From: Streptomyces sp. NBC_00154
GTDB lineage: Bacteria > Actinomycetota > Actinomycetes > Streptomycetales > Streptomycetaceae
Reading direction: 5' to 3'
Assembly (NCBI RefSeq): GCF_026342835.1
Contig: NZ_JAPEMI010000001.1
Span: 5,958,501-6,022,500, forward strand
Length of the DNA: 64,000 nucleotides
In this document: in pieces, positions 35,781 to 44,854 of the stretch
Numbering within the stretch: position 1 is the first letter of the stretch
Layout: each line of letters starts with the position of its first letter
Made by a program: the position numbers and the translations under genes
Notes under the pieces: model-generated
What the model was told of the DNA's origin: nothing
Seen by the model: the letters and a program-made list of their open reading frames with translations, nothing else
Database searches by the model: none

Positions 35781-36464
35781 GTGACCGACACCGACCTGCT
35801 GCCCGAGTCCTGGCGCGGCGTCCTCGGCGAAGAGCTGCAGAAGCCGTACTTCAAGGAGCTCACCGAGTTCGTCGAGGAGGAGCGGGCGAAGGGGCCGGTC
35901 TATCCGCCGCGCGAACAGGTCTTCGCCGCGCTGGAAGCCACTCCGTACGACAAGGTGAAGGTCCTGGTACTCGGCCAGGACCCTTACCACGGCGAGGGGC
36001 AGGGGCACGGGCTGTGCTTCTCCGTGCGGCCCGGCGTCAGGACGCCGCCCTCCTTGCGGAACATCTACAAGGAGATGAAGGAGGAGCTCGGTCTGCCGGT
36101 CCCGGACAACGGGTATCTGATGCCGTGGGCCGAGCAGGGCGTCCTGCTGCTCAACGCCGTGCTGACGGTCCGCGCCGGCGAGGCCAACTCGCACAAGGGC
36201 AAGGGCTGGGAGAAGGTCACGGACGCGGTGATCCGCGCGGTGGCCTCGCGGCCCGATCCGGCGGTCTTCGTCCTCTGGGGCAACTACGCGCAGAAGAAGC
36301 TCCCGCTGATCGACGAGGAGCGCCATGTGGTGGTCAAGGGCGCGCACCCGTCGCCGCTGTCCGCGAAGAAGTTCTTCGGCTCCCGTCCGTTCACGCAGAT
36401 CAACGACGCCGTTGCGGCACAGGGGCACCAGTCCATCGACTGGCGCATCCCCGACCTGGGCTGA
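35781..36464 (+). CDS. ung: Uracil-DNA glycosylase (family 1)
   Basis: 227 residues from the GTG at 35781. It removes uracil from DNA to start base-excision repair. The family 1 motifs are intact: the water-activating motif VLGQDPYHGEGQGHGLCFSV (D67) and the minor-groove loop HPSPLSAKKFFGS (histidine near residue 190). Full length, with no signal peptide. A double hairpin follows. The upstream spacer of 77 bp contains the likely promoter. Confidence 0.97.
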   Translation: MTDTDLLPESWRGVLGEELQKPYFKELTEFVEEERAKGPVYPPREQVFAALEATPYDKVKVLVLGQDPYHGEGQGHGLCFSVRPGVRTPPSLRNIYKEMKEELGLPVPDNGYLMPWAEQGVLLLNAVLTVRAGEANSHKGKGWEKVTDAVIRAVASRPDPAVFVLWGNYAQKKLPLIDEERHVVVKGAHPSPLSAKKFFGSRPFTQINDAVAAQGHQSIDWRIPDLG

Positions 36465-36486
36465 CCGCAGGCACCTGCCCGACAGC

Positions 36487-36524
36487 CTCGGGCGCTTTGC
36501 CCGAGCCTGAGCGGGTTTGCCCGC
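36487..36524 (+). terminator. Double hairpin terminator after ung
   Basis: CTCGGGC-GCTTT-GCCCGAG (36487-36505) followed immediately by GCGGG-TTTG-CCCGC (36511-36524). Two stable stem-loops in series 20 bp after the ung stop. Confidence 0.75.
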
Positions 36525-36675
36525 ATCAGCGGCTAGCGTCGAGCCGACCGGATTCGAACGGACTCCATCGGGCGTGACGCAGCGACCGGACGCTATGCAG
36601 CGACCGGATTCGACGCGGCAGCCGGTGCGGTCGGATCCGACCGGGATCGGCTGGGCAGGCGCGAGGGAGACCGCG

Positions 36676-37170
36676 GTGACGGAGCAGCAGCAGGAGGCGT
36701 CGAGGGACGCCGTCATGACCAGGATCGGCCAGGCGATCATGCTGCTGCACGGTGGCGACCGGGAAGAGGCCCGGAATCGATTCGGCGCAATCTGGTCGGA
36801 GATCAGCGAGGACGGCGACGCCCTTCACCGCTGCACGCTCGCGCACTACATGGCAGACACCCAGGACGATCCCGGTGATGAACTGGCCTGGGACCTGAGG
36901 GCGTTGACCGCCGCAGAGGGGTTGACTGACGAGCGGGCGGCGGAGCACCGGGACGCGCTCGCGGTCCGGGCCTTCTATCCCGCGCTCCATCTCAGCCTTG
37001 CGGCGGACTATGTGAAGCTCCAGCGCCCGGAAGCTGCCTGGATCCATCTGAACCGGGCCCGGAAGGCCTCCGACGTGCTCGCGGACGACGGGATGGACGA
37101 CGGGTACGGGGGTGGGGTCCGAGCAGCGATCGGGCGGCTGGAGCGGCGGCTGTGGGATCAGTGGCCGTAG
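36676..37170 (+). CDS. Tetratricopeptide-like helical protein
   Basis: 164 residues from the GTG at 36676. It is all-helical, with a TPR-like pattern (LLHGGDREEARNRFGAIWSE, CTLAHYMADTQDDPGDELAW, AAWIHLNRARKASDVLADDG). Proteins of this length and pattern are common in Streptomyces and have no assigned function; a protein-interaction role is likely. The upstream 170 bp contains GACCGGATTCGA twice (near 36548 and 36604), of unknown meaning. The stop overlaps the convergent lipoprotein gene by 13 bp. Confidence 0.72.
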   Translation: MTEQQQEASRDAVMTRIGQAIMLLHGGDREEARNRFGAIWSEISEDGDALHRCTLAHYMADTQDDPGDELAWDLRALTAAEGLTDERAAEHRDALAVRAFYPALHLSLAADYVKLQRPEAAWIHLNRARKASDVLADDGMDDGYGGGVRAAIGRLERRLWDQWP

Positions 37171-37643
37171 GTGTCTTCGCAGATCCGGGACTGGGGGCTG
37201 CCCGCCGGCCAGCCGCCGTACCCCCGGCCGAGTGCGCAGACGTCCGACCCGGTGGCGGAGGAGGACTGCAGGGCAGGGACCGGTGCAGGCTCCGCGCGCG
37301 GCGCGTGACCCGACCAGTGCCCGGTCACGCCTGGATGCTTCCTTTGCTGCGGAGCGCGCGGCGCGCTGCGGCGGGTCTCCGAGGGGGCCCCGGCGACCGG
37401 GCCGGATACCGCCTTGGAGGGCTTCGGGTCCGGCAGAGCCTCCAGCGTGTCCCGGACCGGTGGCCGGATGATCTGGGGGGCCAGGTCCTGGACGGGCTTG
37501 CTGGTCGCGGGCCGGGGCGCAAGGCCCGGCTGGGGCTCCACGGACACGCAGCCGGACACGGCAGTGACTGCCACCCCGACCAGGAGCTTCACGGCGATTC
37601 TGGTTCGTTGCACCTGGGCAACTCTGCTGTGCGGGCAGCACAT
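37158..37643 (-). CDS. Putative lipoprotein
   Basis: 161 residues from the ATG at 37643; a GTG 27 bases downstream (VQRTRIAVKLL) could be the real start. A lipoprotein signal peptide (IAVKLLVGVAVTAVSGC) is followed by a long proline/serine-rich, low-complexity region and a short C-terminal part with CALGRGYGGWPAGSPQSRIC, whose two cysteines could form a disulfide. No domain was recognised. It is probably an envelope protein. It converges on the TPR-like gene. Confidence 0.65.
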   Translation of the reverse strand: MCCPHSRVAQVQRTRIAVKLLVGVAVTAVSGCVSVEPQPGLAPRPATSKPVQDLAPQIIRPPVRDTLEALPDPKPSKAVSGPVAGAPSETRRSAPRAPQQRKHPGVTGHWSGHAPRAEPAPVPALQSSSATGSDVCALGRGYGGWPAGSPQSRICEDTYGH

Positions 37644-37886
37644 CGCGGGAGCGGGGGAGTCATGATTGGCCCGCACGAGTGACCCCCGGTCAGCGCAACG
37701 CCCGGCTGCCGTTGCTCTTCGCGGCGGGGCGTGGGTCAGGGCGCGGGCCGGGCACGAGTCGGCTCCGGGGCGGGTCCCGGGCCGGATCAGTCGCCGGTCG
37801 AGCCGTCGACCCGCTCCCGGACCAGATCGGCGTGGCGCGTCGTCATGCCGGGCATTCTTCACCAGTGATCATGTCCAGGCCAGGCG

Positions 37887-38531
37887 TTATTGCCCGCGGG
37901 TCCCGAGCATTCCGCGCAACAGCTCGCTGAATCCGGTGCGCAGCTCTGCCGCGGTCGGTACGGCGCGGTGGTACGAACCTGCGGCGCAGGAGAACATCAG
38001 CCCTTCGCACCAGGCCACCAGGGACAGGGCATGCCGCTCCGGTTCGGCCGAACCGGCCGCCTTCATCAGCGCCACCAGGGGTTCGCGGAACTGGCGGCCC
38101 GTCGCGTCGAAGAACTCCCGGAGCTCCGGCCGCCGGGTGGCTTCCAGGGCGAGTTCGTACCGGCAGATCAGCAGCTCGGGGTGGCGGGTCAGATACCGGT
38201 GCAGGGCCAGTGCGAGACCGGCGACCAGCGCGTCCGGGCCCTCGGTGGGTTCCCCCTGCACTCGGCCGTCCGGTTCGCCGCCCGGCATCGGGAGTTCGCC
38301 CGGGGCGAGCACCTGCGCCTCGCGCTCCGCCAGTCGCCGCACCGTCGCTTCCAGCAGGGCCTGCCGGGTGCGGGCGTAGTTGGACGTCGAGCCCTGTGGG
38401 AGCCCGGCGCGCTCGTCGACGGCGCGATGGGTGAGCCCCCGCATTCCACGCTCGGCGAGCAGCGCCAGGGCGGCATCGGTGATCAGGTCTGCCCGGGAGG
38501 TGCCGGGGGCGCGTGTGGTGCTTGTGGCCAT
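37887..38531 (-). CDS. TetR/AcrR family repressor
   Basis: 214 residues from the ATG at 38531. The N-terminal TetR helix-turn-helix is SRADLITDAALALLAERGMR, GLTHRAVDERAGLPQGSTSN, YARTRQALLEA. The C-terminal ligand domain is of the type with a long alpha-helical core. It is divergent from the FAD monooxygenase gene across 76 bp carrying two identical palindromes, so it almost certainly represses itself and that operon, with the monooxygenase substrate as the likely inducer (inference). Confidence 0.93.
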   Translation of the reverse strand: MATSTTRAPGTSRADLITDAALALLAERGMRGLTHRAVDERAGLPQGSTSNYARTRQALLEATVRRLAEREAQVLAPGELPMPGGEPDGRVQGEPTEGPDALVAGLALALHRYLTRHPELLICRYELALEATRRPELREFFDATGRQFREPLVALMKAAGSAEPERHALSLVAWCEGLMFSCAAGSYHRAVPTAAELRTGFSELLRGMLGTRGQ

Positions 38532-38551
38532 GGGACCAACCTACCGCCGCG

Positions 38552-38593
38552 ACTACACCTGTAGTACGGTGAGTTCGTCACTACACCTGTAGT
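38552..38593. promoter_or_regulatory. Two identical TetR operators
   Basis: The perfect palindrome ACTACACCTGTAGT occurs at 38552-38565 and 38580-38593, 28 bp centre to centre, between the divergent tetR and FAD-monooxygenase genes. Two sites allow cooperative repression. The region has no other coding signal. Confidence 0.85.
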
Positions 38594-38607
38594 TCCGAGG
38601 AGGAGTC

Positions 38608-39816
38608 ATGGCCAAGCCCCATGCGGTCGTCATCGGCAGCGGGATCGCCGGTCTGACCGCCGCCGTGGCCCTGCACCGGCGCGGCTGGCAGGTCACCGTC
38701 ATGGAGCGGGCCGCCTCCCTGGAGCCCGTCGGCGCCGGCATCGGCCTCGCGCCCAACTCCCAGCGCGCCCTGGACGTGATCGGCCTCGGTGACCGGATCA
38801 GGGCCCTGGCCGCCTGGCAGGGCGACGGCGGGATGCGCAGACCGGACGGCCGCTGGCTCGCCCGGACCGACAGCGCCGCCGCGACCGAGCGGTTCGGCGG
38901 CCCGATCGTCCTGGTGCACCGCGCCACCCTGATCGATGTCCTCGCCGCCGAACTGCCCGCATCCGCTGTCCGTACCGGGGCGGCGGCGGAACTCGTGGAC
39001 CCGGGCACCGCGGGCGGTGCCCGGGCCGTCGTCGCAACGCCGGCCGGGAACATCGAGGCCGACCTCGTCGTCGGCGCCGACGGCATCAACTCGGCCGTAC
39101 GCTCCCTGCTCTTCCCAGCGCACCCCGGACCGTCGTACGCCGGCTTCACCACCTGGCGCGTCGTCGTCCCCGCGCCCGGGAAGCCCTTCGCCCCGCACGA
39201 GACCTGGGGCCGCGGCGCCCTCTGGGGCACCCAGCCGCTCAAGGACGGCCGGATCTACGCGTACGCGGCCGCGGTCGCACCGGCCGGAGCGCGGGCCGAC
39301 GACGAGAAGGCCGAGCTGCTGCGCCGGTTCGGCGGCTGGCACGACCCGATCCCCGGAATCATCGCCGCCGTCGAACCCGACCGGATTCTCCGCAACGACG
39401 TGCACCATCTGATCGACCCTCTGCCGGCGTTCCACCGGGGCCGCACCGTACTGGTCGGCGACTGCGCGCACGCCATGGCGCCCACGCTCGGCCAGGGCGG
39501 CAACCAGGCCATCGAGGACGGCATCGTGCTCGCCCACCACGCGGCGCCCGACGGCGACCTGGCGGCGGCCCTCGCCGCATACAGCGCGGACCGGGTCCCG
39601 CGTACCGGTGGCATCGTCCGCAAGGCCGCCCAGGTGACCCGGCTGATGCGCCTGACCAGCCCGCCTGCCGTCGCGCTGCGCGACACCTTGATGTCCGCCG
39701 TCTCCCGGTTCGGGCCCGGCCTCGTCCTGCGCACCTTCGACGGCATCGCCGACTGGCGGCCGCCGCAGCACACGTATGCTGCCGGGACGAAGAACACGCC
39801 CATGTCGCAGCGGTAG
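38608..39816 (+). CDS. FAD-dependent aromatic monooxygenase (PHBH-like)
   Basis: 402 residues from the ATG at 38608 with GGAGGAG upstream. FAD-binding motifs are complete: Rossmann VIGSGIAGLTAAVALHRRG, the DG motif GADGINSAVR, and the C-terminal GDCAHAMAPTLGQGGNQAIE. It is similar in length to salicylate- and zeaxanthin-type monooxygenases; the substrate is unknown. It is regulated by the divergent TetR through the twin operators. A Gfo/Idh/MocA dehydrogenase follows 34 bp later in the same operon. Confidence 0.93.
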   Translation: MAKPHAVVIGSGIAGLTAAVALHRRGWQVTVMERAASLEPVGAGIGLAPNSQRALDVIGLGDRIRALAAWQGDGGMRRPDGRWLARTDSAAATERFGGPIVLVHRATLIDVLAAELPASAVRTGAAAELVDPGTAGGARAVVATPAGNIEADLVVGADGINSAVRSLLFPAHPGPSYAGFTTWRVVVPAPGKPFAPHETWGRGALWGTQPLKDGRIYAYAAAVAPAGARADDEKAELLRRFGGWHDPIPGIIAAVEPDRILRNDVHHLIDPLPAFHRGRTVLVGDCAHAMAPTLGQGGNQAIEDGIVLAHHAAPDGDLAAALAAYSADRVPRTGGIVRKAAQVTRLMRLTSPPAVALRDTLMSAVSRFGPGLVLRTFDGIADWRPPQHTYAAGTKNTPMSQR

Positions 39817-39850
39817 CCACGGGCGGGTCATGGGCGAGAGGGAGACCCCT

Positions 39851-40750
39851 GTGAAGGTCGGCTGCATCGGGCTCGGCGACATCGCGCAGAAGGCGTATCT
39901 GCCGGTGCTCACCACCCTGCCCGGGGTCGAACTGCATCTGCAGACCCGCACCCCCGCCACCCTGGCCGCCGTCGCCGAGACCCACCGGATCCCGCCGGAG
40001 CAGTGCCACACCGACCTTGACTCGCTGATCGCCGAGGGCCTGGACGCCGCGTTCGTCCACGCCCCGACCTCCGTACACCCGGAGATCGCCGGCCGGCTGC
40101 TCGATGCCGGTGTTCCCATGTACATCGACAAGCCGCTCGCCTACGAACTCGCCGATTCCGAGCGGCTGGTGCACCTCGCCGAGGAGCGCGGTGTCAGCCT
40201 GGCCGTCGGCTTCAACCGGCGGCTGGCGCCCGGCTATGCGCAGTGCATCGAGCACCCCCGCGAACTGATCCTGATGCAGAAGAACCGGGTGGGTCTGCCC
40301 GAGGAGCCGCGGGCCATGGTGCTCGACGACTTCATCCATGTCGTCGACACCCTGCGTTTCCTGGTGCCGGGCCCGGTCGAGCACACCGTCGTACGGGCCA
40401 GGATCCGCGACGGGCTGATGCACCATGTCGTGCTGCAGCTGTCCGGCGACGGGTTCACCGCCATCGGTGCGATGAACCGGCTCAGCGGCTCGACGGAGGA
40501 GCGGCTCGAGGTCTCCGGACAGGACTCCAAGCGCGAGGTGGTGAACCTCGCAGAGGTGATCGACCACAAGGGGCAGCCGAGCGTACGGCGACGCGGCGAC
40601 TGGGTGCCGGTGGCCCGTCAGCGCGGTATCGAGCAGAGCGTGCTGACCTTCCTGGACGCCGTGCGGGCCGGAAAACTGCTGAGCGCCCGGGACGCTCTTG
40701 AGACCCACGAGTTGTGCGAGCGCATCCTGCGTGACCTGGACTGTGCCTAG
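39851..40750 (+). CDS. Gfo/Idh/MocA family oxidoreductase
   Basis: 299 residues. GTG 39851 is preferred to ATG 39830 because GAGAGGGAG lies just before it and the NAD-binding motif starts there (VKVGCIGLGDIAQKAYLPVL). The dinucleotide-fold lysine motif is YIDKPLA. The C-terminal beta sheet domain is of normal length. It uses NAD(P) to oxidise or reduce sugars or polyols; no specific substrate is visible. It is co-transcribed with the FAD monooxygenase and probably shares TetR control. Confidence 0.9.
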   Translation: MKVGCIGLGDIAQKAYLPVLTTLPGVELHLQTRTPATLAAVAETHRIPPEQCHTDLDSLIAEGLDAAFVHAPTSVHPEIAGRLLDAGVPMYIDKPLAYELADSERLVHLAEERGVSLAVGFNRRLAPGYAQCIEHPRELILMQKNRVGLPEEPRAMVLDDFIHVVDTLRFLVPGPVEHTVVRARIRDGLMHHVVLQLSGDGFTAIGAMNRLSGSTEERLEVSGQDSKREVVNLAEVIDHKGQPSVRRRGDWVPVARQRGIEQSVLTFLDAVRAGKLLSARDALETHELCERILRDLDCA

Positions 40751-40914
40751 GGGGCCGGCGGATCAGGTCGGAAAACCGTGGCGCACCGCGCCACAGCGGA
40801 CTGCCCACAGTGGAATCCGCAGGTCAGAAGGGGTTTCGATCCGCTCCGGATGCGTCCCGCTCGGGCCCGGGGCAGGCTGAGGGCAATGGACCGCCGGCCC
40901 GTGGAGGTGACCTC

Positions 40915-41262
40915 GTGAAGCCTCACGACGAGCCACAGGGATGGGGTGCGCTCCAGCCACCGCCCGGCTACTACTCGGCGGACGGGCGGCCCCCCGATGC
41001 GACACAGCGCAGCCTGATCCTCGACTGGGCGGTCAATCAGCGGATCGCAACCGGCTGGCGGGTGGAGTCCCGGGCCGAAACACAGGTCGTGATGGTCAGG
41101 GGGCAGCCGCTCAACCACGTGCTGCACGCCCTCCTGATGGTGTTCAGCTGTTTCCTGTGGGGCGCCGTGTGGATGGTGCTCGCCGTGAAGAACAAGGTCG
41201 AGCGGGTCGCGCTCACCGTCGACGCGCAGGGGCAGATCGTCTCCGTGAACGGCCCATCATAG
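40915..41262 (+). CDS. Small membrane protein, hypothetical
   Basis: 115 residues from the GTG at 40915, with GGAGGT upstream. A soluble N-terminus of about 60 residues (SLILDWAVNQRIATGWRVES) and one or two membrane segments near residues 75-95 (LLMVFSCFLWGAVWMVLAV), then a short basic/hydrophobic tail. It resembles small Streptomyces membrane proteins without a known function. It ends 14 bp before the convergent lnt gene. Confidence 0.75.
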   Translation: MKPHDEPQGWGALQPPPGYYSADGRPPDATQRSLILDWAVNQRIATGWRVESRAETQVVMVRGQPLNHVLHALLMVFSCFLWGAVWMVLAVKNKVERVALTVDAQGQIVSVNGPS

Positions 41263-41275
41263 CGTGAGTGCCTGG

Positions 41276-42922
41276 TCAGCGACCGGGTACCCCGGCCTTC
41301 GGACGCACGGCACCGACCGGTTCCGCCGGGTTGTGCCGCCGCAGTGACCGGACGCCCTCGTAGGCGCAGAATGCCGCCAGCACGGCCAGCGCGCCGTGCA
41401 CCGGCCAGTCGCCCAGCCGCACATAGAGGGTGCTGCCACTGGCCAGCGGTACGTCGAAGACGGCGGCCCCGCTCGTGTCCGTGCCCAGCGGCGTCCCGAC
41501 GCGCCCGCCCTGCGGGCCGTACACCGTGCTGACGCCGGTGAGCGTGGCATGCACCATCGGGCGGCCGTTCTCGGCGGCCCGCAGCGCGCCGAGCGAGGCG
41601 TGCTGCTCAGGCGCCCAGGTGTGCTGGAACGTAGAGGTGGACGACTGGGCGATCAGCAGCTGTGCCCCGTCTCGGGTCAGCTGCCTGCTCATGTCGGGGA
41701 ACGCCGACTCGAAGCAGACGAGCGGCCCGATCCGCAGAGTGTGCTCCGGGGCGCGGACCTCGTTGGGGGACCCGGTGGATCGGTCCGTGCGAGGCGGCTC
41801 GGGAACGGACATCACCACCTGCCGGGTGCCGCGCAGCCGGTCCTCGCCCGCCGCCTTGCCCACCGACGTCACCCAGCCGAGCACCGAACGGGCCGGGATG
41901 TACTCACCGAACGGCACCAGACGCATTTTGTCGTAGCGGTCCCCGGTGGGGCCGTCCGGCCCCACCAGCACCGCGCTCTTGAAGATCCCCGTCCGGCCCG
42001 ACGTGTCGGTGTGCCGGGCGTCCTCGTTCACCAGCACATCCGCGCCGACCTCGCGCGAGAGTTTCGCGATCCGCGCGGCCAGGTCCGGCCGCCGGGACAG
42101 ATCCTGGCCGACACTGCTCTCGCCCCACACCACCAGATCGACGTCGCGGCCCGCCAGCGTGCGGGTCAGCTGCTCGCTGCGCGCGAAGCGGAGCGCCACG
42201 CTGTTCGGCCCCGAAACGACCCCCGGTTGCACGACGGCGATCCGGGCCACGCCCGACTGCTCCGGCTGCGGCGCCCACGTCCATATCGCGCCCACGGCCA
42301 GCGCGCACACCACGATGCCGACCGCTGCGGCCGTCCGTGCGCCGGACGTCAGGAACAGCAGGGTGACCGCGGTGTTCACCGCCACCACCAGAAGACTCAC
42401 CAGCCACACGGCGCCGACCGATGCCACCCGGAGCGCCGCGGGCACCTGCCACTGGCTCGCGCCGAGGAGCCCCCAAGGACCGCCGAGCGCCTCCCAGGAG
42501 CGGGCCAGCTCGATGATCAGCCAGCCGGAAGGCACCACGATCACGGCTGCCGCGGCCGTCGCGACGGACGGGGCGCCGCCGAGCATCCGGGACACCAGCA
42601 GGCCCCAGGGCGCCCACAGCAGACCGAGCAGCGCCGCGAGAACGACGATGAACACATGCAGACTGGGCATAAGCCATTGGTGCACGGCGAGCAGGTAGCC
42701 CGTCCCGCCGAGCCAGCCGTCGAGCGCCGCCCGGCGCGCGGTACCGGCCGAGCGGATCAGCAGCAGCCAGGGCACCAGCGCGACATAAGCGAACCACCAC
42801 AGCGACGCGGCGGGGAAGGCGAGCGCGGGCAGTGCCCCGACGAGCAGGGCTCCACCGCCGCGCCACCAGGGTGACCGGAGGAACCGCTCCCGCTGCTCAC
42901 GCCGACCGACCGGAATCCGCAT
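41276..42922 (-). CDS. lnt: Apolipoprotein N-acyltransferase
   Basis: 548 residues from the ATG at 42922. It adds the third acyl chain to lipoproteins, at the outer face of the membrane. About six to eight N-terminal membrane segments precede a nitrilase-type catalytic domain with the glutamate in VPFGEYIPARS, a lysine between, and the nucleophile cysteine in GPLVCFESAFPDM; a final membrane segment follows. Streptomyces often carry more than one lnt gene. No partner genes are adjacent. Confidence 0.93.
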   Translation of the reverse strand: MRIPVGRREQRERFLRSPWWRGGGALLVGALPALAFPAASLWWFAYVALVPWLLLIRSAGTARRAALDGWLGGTGYLLAVHQWLMPSLHVFIVVLAALLGLLWAPWGLLVSRMLGGAPSVATAAAAVIVVPSGWLIIELARSWEALGGPWGLLGASQWQVPAALRVASVGAVWLVSLLVVAVNTAVTLLFLTSGARTAAAVGIVVCALAVGAIWTWAPQPEQSGVARIAVVQPGVVSGPNSVALRFARSEQLTRTLAGRDVDLVVWGESSVGQDLSRRPDLAARIAKLSREVGADVLVNEDARHTDTSGRTGIFKSAVLVGPDGPTGDRYDKMRLVPFGEYIPARSVLGWVTSVGKAAGEDRLRGTRQVVMSVPEPPRTDRSTGSPNEVRAPEHTLRIGPLVCFESAFPDMSRQLTRDGAQLLIAQSSTSTFQHTWAPEQHASLGALRAAENGRPMVHATLTGVSTVYGPQGGRVGTPLGTDTSGAAVFDVPLASGSTLYVRLGDWPVHGALAVLAAFCAYEGVRSLRRHNPAEPVGAVRPKAGVPGR

Positions 42923-43038
42923 ACCGCGCCTCCTCGACCTGACCGGTGAGCAGTGCTGCCCTTCTCCTTACCCAGTGTGGGGCGAGCGGAACGGGTGCGG
43001 CCAGGCCTGGGTGCGGGCCGGGTGCGGACCTGCGCGGC

Positions 43039-43536
43039 TCAGCTCGGTGCGAGGGAGCCGGAGAGGCTGCGCCACTTCTCGTGGACGGTCACGGTACGGA
43101 TCCGCCAGCCGACGTCCGTACGCAACATCCCGAAGGCGTACCGGCCGCCGGAGGCGAAGTTCGGCGCGGTGGTGTCGGAGGCTCCGGTGTCACCGCCGTC
43201 CAGCGCAGCCTCCAGCCGCATGGGGTTCAGGTAGTCGGCCCGCACATCGGCGCGGTCACCGGGGTAACCGCCCAGGTCCTGGAGGTCGAGCCGGCGGTTG
43301 ACGATCAGGTGCTGGCGTACAGGGAAGATCCTCAGCGTCTCCGCGAGCCAGTGCGCGACCTCGGCGGCCGGCCCCTCGACACCGCCCGCGCTACGGTAGT
43401 CGGCGCGGCCGTCCGGGGTGAACAGGTCCCGGTAGTCCTGCCAGGAGCCGTCGTCCACCGCCACCGCATAGCCGGTGATCACTGCGTCGATGGAGAGCTG
43501 GTCCATCACGGTCGCGAGAGCCACGCGCTGCGTCAT
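43039..43536 (-). CDS. SnoaL-like (nuclear transport factor 2 fold) protein
   Basis: 165 residues from the ATG at 43536. NTF2-like pattern: a helical start (MDQLSIDAVITGYAVAVDDG, SWQDYRDLFTPDGRADYRSA), then a curved beta sheet with RQHLIVNRRLDL and GWRIRTVTVHEKW. Members are dehydratases, isomerases or simply binding proteins, and the active-site residues cannot be assigned. It is followed on the same strand by no clear partner; the upstream gene is a universal stress protein on the same strand. Confidence 0.85.
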   Translation of the reverse strand: MTQRVALATVMDQLSIDAVITGYAVAVDDGSWQDYRDLFTPDGRADYRSAGGVEGPAAEVAHWLAETLRIFPVRQHLIVNRRLDLQDLGGYPGDRADVRADYLNPMRLEAALDGGDTGASDTTAPNFASGGRYAFGMLRTDVGWRIRTVTVHEKWRSLSGSLAPS

Positions 43537-43685
43537 TCGGCCAGTGTGTGCCCGCCGACCGCAGACGCCAAGGGCTGTGCACGCGCGGCGCCATGTCCGA
43601 GCATGATTCGGTCGCCCGGAACCCCGGACCGGGAGCCCGGACAACGAGAACGTCCCGGCCGGAACCCGCACCACCCGTGTCCGTC

Positions 43686-44549
43686 TCAGCAGGGGACCAC
43701 GGCCACCGGCCCGAGCGCATGAGTGAGTGTCGTCTGCGCCACCGGGGACAGACCGAATCCAAGCTCTTCGCCGCCCTTGCGCCGCCCGATCACCGTGAGG
43801 GCGGCGGTCGCCGACGCCGTGACCAGGGTGTGGGACGCGGACCCGTGGACCGGCTCCTGCACAACTTCGACCTGCGGATACCTCTCAGGCCGCCCGGCGG
43901 TGAGCTCCGCGAGGGTCCGCTCGGCCGCGCCTGCCGCCGCATCCCGGTCGAAGACGGGACCGCCGGAGAGCATCGACGAGAACATCGTCCAGCCGTGCAC
44001 GATCCGCAGGCGCGCTCCGGGCCGGGTCATGGCGGCCTCGAACGCGAAGTCCAGCACCGCCTCACTGCTTTCGTCGGCGGCCACCCCCGCGACGATGTCC
44101 GTGAACATCTCCGCCGCCTCCGCCCCCTCCTCGTCCGCCCGGCCACTGCGAACGACGACGACGGGACATTTGGCCATCGAGGCGGTCGTCAGACTGTTCG
44201 AGCCGATCAGCAGTGACCGGAACCCGCCCAGCCCGCGCGAGCCCAGTACCAGCAACGACGCGTGCTCGCTCAGCGCGGTCAGCGCCGCCGCCGGGAAGTC
44301 CATCGGGGCGAGGGTCGACGTGTGCAGGGTCGGAGCGACCTGCGCCACCCGGCCCACGGACTCCGCGAGCAGTTCGTCGGCCTCGCGCCGCTGCGCCTCC
44401 TGGCTGATACGCCGATTGAGCGGCCTGACATGCACGATCGTCAGCGCAAGCCCTCGCCGGACTGCGTCGCACGCGGCCCACTCGAGCGCCTCGTAGCTGC
44501 GCCACGAACCGTCGACGGCGGCGATCACAGGAAGCTCGGCGGTGGTCAT
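43686..44549 (-). CDS. Tandem universal stress protein
   Basis: 287 residues from the ATG at 44549: two Usp domains. Domain 1 has VIAAVDGSWRSYEALEWAAC and the ATP-binding signature GSRGLGGFRSLLIGSNS. Domain 2 has IVAGVAADESSEAVLDFAFE and a degenerate signature GRRKGGEELGFGLSPVAQTT. Usp proteins bind ATP or cAMP and accumulate under stress; tandem forms are common in Streptomyces. It may be regulated with its neighbours by stress, but no motif is evident. Confidence 0.93.
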   Translation of the reverse strand: MTTAELPVIAAVDGSWRSYEALEWAACDAVRRGLALTIVHVRPLNRRISQEAQRREADELLAESVGRVAQVAPTLHTSTLAPMDFPAAALTALSEHASLLVLGSRGLGGFRSLLIGSNSLTTASMAKCPVVVVRSGRADEEGAEAAEMFTDIVAGVAADESSEAVLDFAFEAAMTRPGARLRIVHGWTMFSSMLSGGPVFDRDAAAGAAERTLAELTAGRPERYPQVEVVQEPVHGSASHTLVTASATAALTVIGRRKGGEELGFGLSPVAQTTLTHALGPVAVVPC

Positions 44550-44716
44550 GGCGTCCTCCAGGGTCCAGCGGTACACGTCCCAGGTTGATACGTGTACGGG
44601 GCATTTGGCATGGACTCTTGGCCGTGTCCGCCCCGCGGTCGTGTTCCGTACGCTACGGCCGGTCGGCGTCCGGCGCAGGAGCAGCCGAAGAGCGAACAGC
44701 GAAGCGGTGCGAAGCA

Positions 44717-44804
44717 CTGAAGCGCGTCGCGGAAGGGCGCGAGCGGACAGGTTTTCCGATCTCTCCGGACTGTCGACTGCGGGGACTTCTGCGACGCGCT
44801 TCAG
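44717..44804. repeat. 14-bp perfect inverted repeat flanking 60 bp
   Basis: CTGAAGCGCGTCGC (44717-44730) and GCGACGCGCTTCAG (44791-44804) are exact inverted copies with 60 bp between them, in a 305-bp gene-free gap between the Usp gene and the pectate lyase gene. No ORF lies inside. It could be a palindromic scar or an unusual attenuator. Confidence 0.6.
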
Positions 44805-44854
44805 GATGAGGGCGATCCGGCAACGGTCGCCGCCAGGGCGGAGCGGCGGGCGTA

